Under the pieces are notes generated by a model. The model was not told the DNA's origin. It did no database searches and saw only the letters and a list, made by a program, of their open reading frames with translations. Of a stretch of 64,000 bases of DNA, positions 25,737-33,503 are shown piece after piece; the first letter of the stretch is position 1; each line of letters begins with the position of its first letter. Made by a program: the position numbers and the translations under genes. This DNA comes from Mucilaginibacter xinganensis (GTDB taxonomy: Bacteria > Bacteroidota > Bacteroidia > Sphingobacteriales > Sphingobacteriaceae). The stretch is from NCBI GenBank assembly GCA_026225055.1, contig JAMFSA010000009.1, forward strand, positions 33,418 through 97,417, given 5' to 3'.

Positions 25737-28311
25737 TTTTTTCGGGTTTCATTACTTTACTTAACACATTTGGCAGGCTGATCAGGTCGTAGTGGTTTTC
25801 ATAGATCAAATATTTATTTTGCCAGTCGGGTAAAAACTTTTCTTTAAAATCCCTGAGTCCCCTGTAATGCCTAAATTGTTGTAGCTTTTCGTAGGCGAAC
25901 TTTAAGGTTTTCTCAGGCAGGTCCTTTGCCTGTTCAATGCCAGATAAGGGTGCCAGTCCCAGGTTAAGGTATTTATAGTTGTTAACCTTGCAATATTCTA
26001 TTAAAGAAATGATCAGCGCATCGTTTACACCGCCCGGAGCATCACTTGTTTTCCTTATCAGATCATAAGTCGCTTCGCCGGGCACGAAATCAGGTATAAT
26101 GTTTAAAAAACCAAAAACCTGTTCATCATCATTTTCAACGGTGATAATAGTTTGATTTTTCAGCTCTTTCCTGTCAAACATCCCCTGGGTAAAAACAATT
26201 TCTTCGCGGTTGGTGCTTTTCAGCCAGTCGTTAGAAACGTATTCCAGTTTTTGAAGTAAACCGTCCTTAATAGGTGCCTCATAAATTTTTGTTTTGAACC
26301 CGTTCTTTTGAAGACTGTTCAATCCATTTCGCATGGATTTTTTATTTTTTCCTTCCAAGGTAAAATGCTCAAGTTGGATTATTGCTTCCTGGCCAATAAT
26401 CAGTGATCTTTTGCCAAGCGACTGGAAAAGCTGGAGGCTCTCCTCATCAACCCGGTAATAAGCAGACCTTAAGCCCGATTCCATGCAGAACTCTTCAAAC
26501 TCTTCCAGTAACACCAGTTCATCCTGACTGTCTTTACAAACAGGCTGTTCCAGAACTACAGCGAAACTACCCGCCATTCTAAAGGAGATCAACCCTTCTC
26601 GCCGCCTGCCAAAATAGAGCAATTTATCATCGTAGGTTTTGAAATAATCTACAGGTGACGAGCCCAGTCTTTTAACGATTTCGACTGCCTGTGCAAGATC
26701 TTCATGATCATGCTCTACCTCGACAAAATAAGGTTTCAGCAACGTATAAAAAATAAGGCCGATAGATAAGGTACCGCTAATACGAATGGTGTTCAAAAAC
26801 ACGAGGGCGAATGTTGTATGCGGGGCCAGATCCTTAACATCCATTAGGATGAAATTATAAAAGGTAAACTTTATAGAGTCGAGCAAGTGAAAATCAATTC
26901 CAAAGTGCCGCTTGTCTAAGAAATAAAAACCGGTAACCCCATAAACTGTAATACCACAGAATATCAACAGCGCGGTTTCAATTCCGATCGTTTGCAGCCG
27001 TACATTATGCCTTACATAATACTGTTTCCGGGTAAACCAAAGCACCAATAGCACACATAGAGCCACTATACCTTCTTCATAATCAATTGCTTTTGTTAGA
27101 TTTCCGATTAATGATATGGCGCATAATAATATGGCAAATCTCCAGGCGTTCTTGAATCCCTTAAAAAGAAATGCGGAGGTTATAATAAGCAGCAGGCCGG
27201 CTATAAATACCAGGTAATTGGAAACTGAAATGGTATCGGCCGATAAAAAGGACTTTAGCAGTTTTACCCGGTATGCCAGGGCGGGTGTTAATACCGATAT
27301 AATATTGATCAGCCCCAGCCCTAAAAGTAAAAATGCAGGGATCACCCGGAGCACCATGTTCCCTTTCCGGAGCATAAAACTAATCATACCGGCTGCCACC
27401 GGGAGCCAAAACTCAAATAAACGATAAATAAGGGTTATGGCTAATGCTTCTGATGTGGAATAGCCATAATGTTTTAATATAACTGTAAGCGAAAACTCAA
27501 TAGCGCCGATTCCCCTCAAAAATGGAGAAATCACCAAAATCAGGGTAGCGATCACATAACCAATTAAAGCTATTTTCCAGCTGGCATCTGCACCCATTAC
27601 CAGCATCGCAATGTAAAGATGTGCAACACCTGCTAAATCAATTAAAACCGAGTAAATATTTACAAGAGAAAACCACAGCTTAAAATCCGGATGATTTTTA
27701 AATTCTGTGCTTATATTCGGTATAAATCTGCTCAATAAACGATACACCCATCCTTTTCTCAGAAAAGAAGTTACGACGTAAATCACCAATATGAGCAAGA
27801 ACAATATAATAGAGACTGCCTCATTAGCATTCTTCCAACTATCGCCACTTAATGCTAAATAGGCTAATACCGGAATGGCAATGATAATGATAGACACAAT
27901 TCCCGTAAAACCATATATCGTGCTTGCAAAATGAATGCGGACCCTGTTTTCTTCACTGGTTTCCTTCTGTATATCTTTGGTAAAGAAAGCCAAAGATGTT
28001 ATACTACCGCCAGGTAAGAAAATACTGATCAAATTTCTTTTCAAAAACAGTATAGTTGATTCCCACAGGCTTAATTTTAACTGAAGTGCCCGAAAACTGG
28101 CATGGTACATAAGTGCCTGTAAGCAGATATAGATAGCGGTGAAGACAATTCCTGTGATAATCCATAACGGCTTACCTAAGCGTATATAATTGCCAACATG
28201 TTTAAGTTCCTCTCCCTGGCTTCTGATAAAGTAAATAGCAAGGACTAATAATAGCAGTCCGGTAATCTCACTAAGGTATAATTTAGGTTTTACAAAAAGC
28301 TTTTTAAACAT
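25723..28311 (-). CDS. mprF: MprF-like bifunctional aminoacyl-phosphatidylglycerol synthase/flippase
   Basis: 862 residues. The N-terminal half has about 14 hydrophobic segments, including a flippase-like domain (FLKRNLISIFLPGGSITSLA, RGIGAIEFSLTVIL). The C-terminal roughly 330 residues are a cytoplasmic DUF2156 GNAT-fold transferase domain with GRRREGLISFRMAG, SMRNGLNSLQKNG and LNLGLAPLSGIE. The family transfers Lys or another amino acid from tRNA to phosphatidylglycerol and flips it outward, which reduces sensitivity to cationic peptides. The amino acid used here cannot be read from the sequence. A good promoter lies upstream on the minus strand, and two AcvB-like genes follow in the operon. 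Confidence 0.9.
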   Translation of the reverse strand: MFKKLFVKPKLYLSEITGLLLLVLAIYFIRSQGEELKHVGNYIRLGKPLWIITGIVFTAIYICLQALMYHASFRALQLKLSLWESTILFLKRNLISIFLPGGSITSLAFFTKDIQKETSEENRVRIHFASTIYGFTGIVSIIIIAIPVLAYLALSGDSWKNANEAVSIILFLLILVIYVVTSFLRKGWVYRLLSRFIPNISTEFKNHPDFKLWFSLVNIYSVLIDLAGVAHLYIAMLVMGADASWKIALIGYVIATLILVISPFLRGIGAIEFSLTVILKHYGYSTSEALAITLIYRLFEFWLPVAAGMISFMLRKGNMVLRVIPAFLLLGLGLINIISVLTPALAYRVKLLKSFLSADTISVSNYLVFIAGLLLIITSAFLFKGFKNAWRFAILLCAISLIGNLTKAIDYEEGIVALCVLLVLWFTRKQYYVRHNVRLQTIGIETALLIFCGITVYGVTGFYFLDKRHFGIDFHLLDSIKFTFYNFILMDVKDLAPHTTFALVFLNTIRISGTLSIGLIFYTLLKPYFVEVEHDHEDLAQAVEIVKRLGSSPVDYFKTYDDKLLYFGRRREGLISFRMAGSFAVVLEQPVCKDSQDELVLLEEFEEFCMESGLRSAYYRVDEESLQLFQSLGKRSLIIGQEAIIQLEHFTLEGKNKKSMRNGLNSLQKNGFKTKIYEAPIKDGLLQKLEYVSNDWLKSTNREEIVFTQGMFDRKELKNQTIITVENDDEQVFGFLNIIPDFVPGEATYDLIRKTSDAPGGVNDALIISLIEYCKVNNYKYLNLGLAPLSGIEQAKDLPEKTLKFAYEKLQQFRHYRGLRDFKEKFLPDWQNKYLIYENHYDLISLPNVLSKVMKPEKIETV

Positions 28312-28356
28312 GAAGTCAAAACGTTATCTGATGTTTCAAAGGGTTAGATAATTGTT

Positions 28357-28387
28357 CAAAGGTAAACCTATTTATATTCTTCATCAA
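28357..28387 (-). promoter_or_regulatory. Bacteroidota-type promoter of the mprF operon
   Basis: On the minus strand TTG (28385-28387) is followed after 20 nt by TACCTTTG (28357-28364), a full match to TTG-N20-TAnnTTTG. It is 45 nt before the mprF start. Confidence 0.7.
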
Positions 28388-28509
28388 ACCAGAGGGTTTT
28401 ACATTCGTCTGTTTAATGTCATATACTAAAATGGACAACAGAATAGTTGTTAAAAATTAGGAAATCGTTTTATCCATTTGAATTCTACATGAATTACCGC
28501 GCAAAAATA

Positions 28510-28582
28510 CTGTAGCATATTTGTAATATTTCGGCGTCAAGTTCAACAAAAATATGTAAATTCTGTTACTAAAGAGTAACAG
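28510..28582. repeat. Copy of the integrase-upstream region (matches 59027-59100)
   Basis: This 73-bp stretch aligns almost throughout with 59027-59100, in the same orientation, with about a dozen differences by eye. It ends in the inverted repeat CTGTTAC-TAAAGA-GTAACAG. At the other locus the same sequence lies directly upstream of the integrase gene. Here no integrase follows. It is read as an attachment-arm or integrase-promoter remnant. A weak hairpin with flanking A and T runs (about 28613-28651) separates it from the tRNA fragment. Confidence 0.7.
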
Positions 28583-28658
28583 TGCCACAGGTGATCTTCC
28601 CCGGTTTTAAAAGACAAAAAAAACGCTAATGATATCAAAAAGCGGGTTTTTACTATGC

Positions 28659-28673
28659 GCGCCCACCTGGGCT
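28659..28673. repeat. Copy of the tRNA-Met 3' end (putative distal attachment site)
   Basis: GCGCCCACCTGGGCT is identical to 59183-59197, which forms the acceptor and part of the T arm at the 3' end of tRNA-Met, in the same orientation. The order (integrase-upstream repeat, hairpin, tRNA 3' end) and the spacing (77 against 83 nt) agree at both loci. It is read as the far end of the island. From here to 28985 there is only a short Lys/Gln-rich frame of doubtful meaning. Confidence 0.65.
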
Positions 28674-28985
28674 ACACACAAAAATATACCATCAATTGAT
28701 TCAGTACATTACAAGGCAAACAAAAGATTTAAAGGCGAAGCGCAGCAACTGGAGCATTACAAAAAGCCCGAGTTTAAAAATGAGAATAAGCAAGACCAAA
28801 AGCAAGCGCAGTCTAAGGAGGATGCGCCTGAAAAAAAGCAGCACAAAATCGCTAAAATGAAAGTTTAATACTTAATTGCCCAAATCTAATGACGGAGTTC
28901 TTTCCGTCTATTGTGATAAGGTTTCCTCTAAAAATACAAGGTTGTTGGCAGCAATGGTAGAACGATACCCAACAAAGAGCGAACA

Positions 28986-29342
28986 TTATTTCCCGACAAT
29001 CTTCTTTCTATGTGCAATTCCCCAATCCGTAAGATTACTGATGATGATTTGCAGCGTATCGCCGTGTTCCGTAAGTTCATATTGAACCGTTATGGGTTGT
29101 GTATCTAAAACGGTCCGTTTTACCAATTGGTTTATTTCCAATTCCTTTAATTCTTTGCTTAACATCCTGTTGGAAATTCCTTCTATATCATTCAAAATAT
29201 CGGAAAATCGCCTTTTTTTGTAACAGCAAATAGACGAAATAATAGCAATCTTCCATTTCCCATTCAGCACGTCCATTGAATCCTGAACGGCTCTGATTCT
29301 TTTCTTTTGTTCCTGTTGGAACTCTTCTATTTTACAACTCAT
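28986..29342 (-). CDS. HxlR-family winged-helix transcriptional regulator
   Basis: 118 residues, the normal size for HxlR. Seen: MDVLNGKWKIAIISSICCYK (helix 1 with the Gly-Lys-Trp motif), RRFSDILNDIEGISNRMLSK (HTH) and VQYELTEHGDTLQ (wing). Members often respond to quinones, aldehydes or other electrophiles through Cys. This one has an N-terminal Cys3 and a CC pair after helix 1. It diverges from the SDR gene at 29767, its likely target. A fragment of a second HxlR gene lies between them. Confidence 0.9.
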   Translation of the reverse strand: MSCKIEEFQQEQKKRIRAVQDSMDVLNGKWKIAIISSICCYKKRRFSDILNDIEGISNRMLSKELKELEINQLVKRTVLDTQPITVQYELTEHGDTLQIIISNLTDWGIAHRKKIVGK

Positions 29343-29576
29343 AATGTTATTTGGTTACAACGATGATACTGTTACTTCAATACAAAGCTGCAAATCCTCC
29401 TTAATTTAAATAGAAAACAAAATCCGGAAAGCCCTGTTGTTTAATCCAATAGGGCTTTTTTAAAACCTCATATTGAGGTATTAACATTGGTTTCAGATAC
29501 ATTTTTTCAATATACTGTTCACAGGATTTTTTTAAACAGATACTTTAAAGCCCTTCGTATGTTTTGGAAAAAACAC

Positions 29577-29659
29577 TACCTCCCATTAGCGCGTCCATTG
29601 AATTTTGAACGGCTCTCTTTTTTCTTCCTGTGTTCTTGCAAATCTATAATCTGACACAT
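29577..29659 (-). pseudogene. 5' fragment of a second HxlR gene
   Basis: From the ATG at 29657-29659 the frame reads MCQIIDLQEHRKKKE. After a one-base shift it continues as RAVQNSMDALMG, matching the RAVQDSMDVLNG segment of the intact HxlR protein encoded 240 nt away. The DNA also matches that gene. The copy ends where the helix-turn-helix should begin. It is read as a decayed, truncated paralogue. Confidence 0.65.
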
Positions 29660-29690
29660 CACAATGTTACTCTGTTACCTCTGTGTTACT

Positions 29691-29723
29691 GTTATCTTTC
29701 GGTACAAAGTTACTAAAGATAAC
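29691..29723. promoter_or_regulatory. Inverted repeat ahead of the SDR gene, possible HxlR operator
   Basis: GTTATCTTT (29691-29699) and AAAGATAAC (29715-29723) are perfect 9-bp arms around 15 nt that again contain GTTAC. Several more GTTAC words lie just upstream. The site is 44 nt before the SDR start at 29767. Confidence 0.45.
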
Positions 29724-29766
29724 TTTAATAGTCGACTTTTGTCACTCAATATTTAAAAAAGAAACA

Positions 29767-30519
29767 ATGAATAGATTAAAAAATAAAGTAGTAGTTATTA
29801 CAGGTGGTAATAGCGGCATTGGATTTGGCATTGCCCAAGAATTTAAAAATGAAGGTGCTAAAGGAGTTATTGTCGGCAGAAATCAGAAAACTTTAGATAA
29901 TGCTGTGGCTCAACTTGGCGATAATTTTATAGCCATAAATGCCGATGTAACCAACGTTGCCGACCTGGGCAGCGTGTTTAAAGAAACATCTGAAAAATTT
30001 GGTAAAATAGACGTGATTGTAGCCAATGCGGGTGCTGGAATTGTAGGAACTGTGGCAAGTTTAGGCGAAGCCGAGTTTGACAAGACAATTGATTTAAACC
30101 TGAAAAGTGTTTACTTCACTGTTCATAAAGCACTGCCTTATATAAATGATGGTGGCTCTATTATTCTTATCGGGTCAAATGCAGCACATCGTGCATATCC
30201 GAATTTTACGCTTTATGGTGCTGCAAAAGCGGCCGTAATCTTTTTTGCAAAAGGATTTTCAAGCGATCTTTTAGATAGAAAAATCAGAGTAAATGTTATA
30301 ACACCAGGTACAACAGATACACCAGCATTTGAACAGTTCGTTCCCGCAGAACAAATTGAAGGTATAAAAAAACACTTTGCCAGTGAAATGCCGATAGGCA
30401 GAATTGGGCAACCATCTGACATTGGTAAAACAGCGGTTTTCCTGGCTTCTGATGATTCTTCGTTTTTGCTTGGTGCTGAAATCCTCGTTGATGGTGGTAT
30501 GACCTATTTGTCTAAATAA
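29767..30519 (+). CDS. Short-chain dehydrogenase/reductase (classical SDR)
   Basis: From the ATG at 29767 (MNRLKNKVVVITGG) the protein has 250 residues, the normal SDR size. The ATG-less upstream part of the frame is not needed. Seen: cofactor motif TGGNSGIGFGI, NAGAG, a Ser in SNAAHRAYPNF, and the catalytic YxxxK as YGAAK. The C-terminal LGAEILVDGGMTYLS is typical. The substrate is unknown. The gene diverges from an HxlR regulator, suggesting induction by an electrophilic or quinone-like compound. Confidence 0.92.
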   Translation: MNRLKNKVVVITGGNSGIGFGIAQEFKNEGAKGVIVGRNQKTLDNAVAQLGDNFIAINADVTNVADLGSVFKETSEKFGKIDVIVANAGAGIVGTVASLGEAEFDKTIDLNLKSVYFTVHKALPYINDGGSIILIGSNAAHRAYPNFTLYGAAKAAVIFFAKGFSSDLLDRKIRVNVITPGTTDTPAFEQFVPAEQIEGIKKHFASEMPIGRIGQPSDIGKTAVFLASDDSSFLLGAEILVDGGMTYLSK

Positions 30520-30527
30520 TTGACCCC

Positions 30528-30557
30528 ACGGCGGCGAGAGTTTATAACTCGTGCCGT
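30528..30557. repeat. GC-rich hairpin between the SDR and the reductase gene
   Basis: ACGGCGGCGAG (30528-30538) pairs almost perfectly with CTCGTGCCGT (30548-30557) around a 9-nt AT-rich loop. No long T run follows, so it may be a weak terminator or an mRNA-stabilising hairpin. Confidence 0.45.
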
Positions 30558-30580
30558 TAAATAATTAAAAAAAATCAAAA

Positions 30581-31204
30581 ATGAGTAAATTAGAAAACAA
30601 CGTAGCAAGCTACGCAATTATCGGTTTCGGCAAGATCGGCCAGGCCCTGGCCAAGGCATTTGCCCGCAACGGCATCGAAGTATCCGTTGCAACCACGCGC
30701 GACCCGGAAAGTTTTGCATCCGATGCAGCCGCAATCGGAGCCGAGATCATTCCCACAACACTGGCGGAAGCCGTCAAGGCGGACGTCATCTTTCTGGCTG
30801 TGCATTTCGAGTCGCACCCGGATGTCGCAAAGGCGCTGCCCACCTGGCAGGGGAAGACCATTGTCGATGTGACCAATGCCTACGGTGTGCCCCCTGAGAA
30901 GCTGGGAGGATTGCCTTCTTCCAGGTTCGTTGCGCAGGCCTTCACTGGTGGAAAACTGGTTAAGGGCTTCAACCATTTGGGTGCTGCTGTCCTCGACCAG
31001 GATCCGGCCGTACATGGTGGCAGGAGAGTCGTGTTCCTGGCGAGCGACGATGACGGCGCCGCAGCGGAGATTGGTGCGCTTGCGGAAAATCTCGGTTTCT
31101 CGCCGATCAAACTTGGCGGGCTTTCGGAAGGCGGACTGCTTGTGCAGGCGCGCGGAAATAGCTGGGGTAAATTGATCTTTCAGGACTTGGTTAAGTTCCA
31201 CTGA
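30581..31204 (+). CDS. NADPH-dependent F420-reductase-like/NAD(P)-binding oxidoreductase, foreign base composition
   Basis: 207 residues with an N-terminal Rossmann fold (SYAIIGFGKIGQALAKAFAR). The NADP_Rossmann_F420 pattern follows: VIFLAVHFESHPDVAKAL, VDVTNAYGVPPE, FVAQAFTGGKLVKGFNHLG and RVVFLASDD. Such proteins act as NAD(P)-dependent reductases of unclear substrate in organisms without F420. The coding sequence is visibly richer in G and C than its neighbours, with many GCC, GGC, GTC and ATC codons, while the first few codons and the flanks look native. That indicates recent transfer, perhaps from a proteobacterium. A terminator-like repeat shared with the next SDR unit lies downstream. 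Confidence 0.85.
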   Translation: MSKLENNVASYAIIGFGKIGQALAKAFARNGIEVSVATTRDPESFASDAAAIGAEIIPTTLAEAVKADVIFLAVHFESHPDVAKALPTWQGKTIVDVTNAYGVPPEKLGGLPSSRFVAQAFTGGKLVKGFNHLGAAVLDQDPAVHGGRRVVFLASDDDGAAAEIGALAENLGFSPIKLGGLSEGGLLVQARGNSWGKLIFQDLVKFH

Positions 31205-31267
31205 TGAATCGTTATCGCAAATTCCGAGGCGATCCTGCCCTTTCGATAAAGGGAAACACGGTTTGAT

Positions 31268-31319
31268 TATAAGTTTCTTTTAAATCCGTGTTTCTTCAGG
31301 AAGCATGGATTTTTTGTTG
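31268..31319 (+). terminator. Terminator, copy 1 of a duplicated about 52-bp element
   Basis: An ATCC-GTGTTTCTTCAGGAAGCAT-GGAT hairpin is followed by TTTTTT. Nearly the whole 52-bp segment recurs at 33324-33376, where the stem is a better match. It ends the unit containing the GC-rich reductase gene. Confidence 0.65.
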
Positions 31320-31424
31320 CTTTTCACTTACACCGTCGAGCATAATGAATGATTTATGATATTTGTTTTTTTAGTCTTTTATCAGGCAGCTTGAGTAAAT
31401 TGCGAATAATTATATACTTGAACG

Positions 31425-32012
31425 ATGTCCAATTTTGAAGCGCTTTTCGATTACATCCAGGAAATATCAGGCAAACTGCTTTCAGAGAATGATAAGCATT
31501 TGTTGATGACACATTTCAAACCCAAAAAACTTCGAAAACGGCAATACTTTTTACAGGAAGGAGACGTATGCAAATATATTGGGTTTATTGTAAAAGGATC
31601 CGCCAGGACCTTTACGGTAGATGAAAAAGGGCATGAACATATACTGAAATTATCTGTGGAAAATTGGTGGCTGACAGATTTTGAAAGCTTTTACCTGTTG
31701 ACACCAAGTCGCTTTAATATTGAGGCGCTGGAGCAACTTGAGATTCTGCAATCAACCAATGCGGAAATTGAAGAGTTTCTGAAGCATATCCCTGCCTTTT
31801 CAGCGATGTCGAATGTAATCAGTCAAAATAACACAATTGCAGCCCAGAGAAGAATGCAAGCAGCTATGAGCTTTACAGCTGAAGAGCGTTACGGGGAATT
31901 GATCAGAAATTATCCTCATTTTCTACAGCGCTTTCCGCAAAACATGATCGCTTCTTACCTGGGATTATCGCCAGAAACTTTAAGTAGGATAAAGAAAAAC
32001 GCTGTAAAATAG
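31425..32012 (+). CDS. Crp/Fnr-family transcriptional regulator (cyclic-nucleotide-binding domain)
   Basis: 195 residues. Residues about 25-120 form the cNMP-type beta barrel (KKLRKRQYFLQEGDVCKYIG, FIVKGSARTFTVDEKGHEHI). The C-terminal part has the shortened HTH common in this Bacteroidota group (NMIASYLGLSPETLSRIKK). Fnr cysteines are absent and the effector is unknown. It sits between two oxidoreductase genes. The palindromes at 32327-32361, ahead of the next SDR gene, are possible targets. Confidence 0.88.
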   Translation: MSNFEALFDYIQEISGKLLSENDKHLLMTHFKPKKLRKRQYFLQEGDVCKYIGFIVKGSARTFTVDEKGHEHILKLSVENWWLTDFESFYLLTPSRFNIEALEQLEILQSTNAEIEEFLKHIPAFSAMSNVISQNNTIAAQRRMQAAMSFTAEERYGELIRNYPHFLQRFPQNMIASYLGLSPETLSRIKKNAVK

Positions 32013-32100
32013 ATCCTTTATGCAAGGATGAAATTCCGTATCCAAATAAAAATATCATTGTAGCTTTTTACCCGAACAGGAACATCCCATAATACGCCCG

Positions 32101-32136
32101 CAAACAACACGCTTTAATCAAACAACACGCTTTAAT
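32101..32136. repeat. Perfect 18-bp tandem duplication
   Basis: CAAACAACACGCTTTAAT occurs twice head to tail at 32101-32118 and 32119-32136. It overlaps the end of a reverse-strand remnant. It looks like a recent slippage or unequal-recombination event. Confidence 0.8.
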
Positions 32137-32226
32137 ATAGCTTTTCCAAAAAAGCGGCCGGCTTTTCAATTGCCGCTTCAGAGGGCCCCATCGATATATT
32201 TTTCTGAATGCAAAAAAAGTGCTTAC
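32132..32226 (-). pseudogene. Possible C-terminal gene fragment, unidentified
   Basis: Read on the minus strand, the frame MGPSEAAIEKPAAFLEKLY ends in TAA at 32132-32134. It is preceded by KHFFCIQKNIS and opens only about 30 codons upstream. It reads like the final helix of a hydrolase-type protein, but the match is too short to name. The rest of 32013-32471 shows no gene. Confidence 0.25.
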
Positions 32227-32326
32227 CAATGGAATACGCGCCGTTATGACCGGTCTGGCTTTTTGCTACTTTGGCTTTTCGCCTTTACCTTAAGCTACTA
32301 TTTTACAATTCGTTATCAGATTAATG

Positions 32327-32361
32327 TGATATAGGTCATCACCTTGAATTGACCTATATCA
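32327..32361. promoter_or_regulatory. Pair of Crp/Fnr-type half-palindromes forming a perfect inverted repeat
   Basis: TGATATAGGTCA (32327-32338) and TGACCTATATCA (32350-32361) are exact reverse complements separated by 11 nt. Each alone also fits TGAY-N4-RTCA, and their centres are 23 bp apart, about two helical turns. They lie 111-145 nt before the SDR gene at 32472, with a CATCTTTG element (32408-32415) as a possible -7 region in between. Confidence 0.55.
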
Positions 32362-32471
32362 AACGTATTTAATGATTCATGTCAACACGCAGTTCGTTAC
32401 AGCACAGCATCTTTGTACATGCTTCAGCACAGAAAAACCTGGAGAATTTGAATATTTAAATAAAAGAAATC

Positions 32472-33230
32472 ATGAGTAAATTAAATAACAAAGTAGCGGT
32501 AGTTACCGGTGCTTCAAAAGGAATAGGTGCATCTATCGCAAAACACTTTGCGGCAGAAGGCGCAAAGGTAGTTGTAAATTATGCCTCAAGTAAAGAAGGC
32601 GCGGATAAAGTGGTTAAGGAAATAACCGACAATGGAGGCACAGCCATTGCAGTACAGGCCGATGTATCGAAAGAGGCTGATGTAACCAGGCTGTTTGAAG
32701 AAACAAATAAGGCTTTCGGCACGTTGGATATTTTGGTAAACAACGCGGTCTTTCAGCAATATTTACCTATTGAACAGGCAACGGTAGAAGCTTTTCACCA
32801 GCATTTCAACGTCAATGTTTTGGGCCCTGTACTTACTATCCAGGCATCTTTGAAAGCGTTTGGCGATAAGGGCGGCAATATCATCAATATCAGTTCAGGT
32901 GCAAGCAAATACCCGCTTCCGGGAGCCTCGTTGTACTCTGCAACTAAAGCGGCATTAGATGCCATAACGATTGCTTTGTCGAAAGAACTGGGTGCAAAAA
33001 ACGTTCGAATTAATTCTATTTTGCCTGGCGCTACGGAAACAGAAGGTGCAGCCAGTGCGGGCGTCACTCCTGGCAGTGAGTATGAAAAAATGTTTGTTGC
33101 CAATACACCACTTGGCCGCAGAGGTCAGCCCGAAGATATTGCGAAAGCTGTCGTATTTCTTGCATCCGATGATGCAGCGTGGATTACGGGTGAGCAAATT
33201 TCAGTTTCGGGTGGTATGTATGGTTTTTAA
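32472..33230 (+). CDS. Short-chain dehydrogenase/reductase (glucose 1-dehydrogenase/FabG-like)
   Basis: 252 residues, a complete classical SDR. Seen: VTGASKGIGASIAKHF for NAD(P) binding, an Asp in VQADVSKEADV, NNAVFQQ, catalytic YSATK and the end GEQISVSGGMYGF. The NADP preference is suggested by the basic/Ser pattern after strand 2 (NYASSKEGADK). The substrate is unknown. The promoter carries the paired Crp/Fnr-type sites. Just downstream lies the 3' end of another SDR gene and then a terminator. Confidence 0.92.
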   Translation: MSKLNNKVAVVTGASKGIGASIAKHFAAEGAKVVVNYASSKEGADKVVKEITDNGGTAIAVQADVSKEADVTRLFEETNKAFGTLDILVNNAVFQQYLPIEQATVEAFHQHFNVNVLGPVLTIQASLKAFGDKGGNIINISSGASKYPLPGASLYSATKAALDAITIALSKELGAKNVRINSILPGATETEGAASAGVTPGSEYEKMFVANTPLGRRGQPEDIAKAVVFLASDDAAWITGEQISVSGGMYGF

Positions 33231-33248
33231 ATTCCAAAACTCAAAAAA

Positions 33249-33311
33249 ATGAAAGACAATGGGACGGAATTATTGGTTGATGATGGTTTTATTAACTACG
33301 CAATAAAATAA
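33249..33311 (+). pseudogene. 3' fragment of another SDR gene
   Basis: A 20-codon frame ends in GTELLVDDGFINYAIK. This is the standard SDR C-terminus (compare GAEILVDGGMTYLSK in the SDR encoded at 29767-30519). Only this tail remains, 18 nt after a complete SDR gene. It indicates that one SDR gene replaced or recombined with another here. Confidence 0.6.
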
Positions 33312-33323
33312 TTGTTTCAAAAG

Positions 33324-33376
33324 TATAAGTTTCTTTTTAAATCCCTGTTTCTTCCGGAAGCAGGGATTTTTTGTTG
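33324..33376 (+). terminator. Terminator, copy 2 of the duplicated element
   Basis: AATCCCTG...CAGGGATT with an inner TTCTTCCGGAAG forms a strong stem followed by six T. The segment matches 31268-31319 nearly base for base. It ends the SDR unit. Confidence 0.75.
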
Positions 33377-33503
33377 TTTCAGATGACCTACACTAACAAA
33401 TAGCAATTGGGCTAATTTCCTCAAATCTTCCATAAAACACTATCGCCCACGCCGTAAACCAACGGCTCCATTAATGCCAGATTAATTTAAAAAATTTGAT
33501 TTA

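Noticed and set aside
28629..28868. 79-codon frame running through the tRNA fragment
   Set aside because: Its start lies inside the hairpin before the tRNA 3'-end copy and it reads through that copy. The Lys/Gln-rich tail is low complexity. Possibly a remnant tail, but no protein can be supported.
30590..31201. 203-codon open frame antisense to the F420-reductase-like gene
   Set aside because: It covers the GC-rich gene exactly, where antisense frames stay open because stop codons are rare. The translation resembles no protein, and the sense strand has a clear Rossmann fold.
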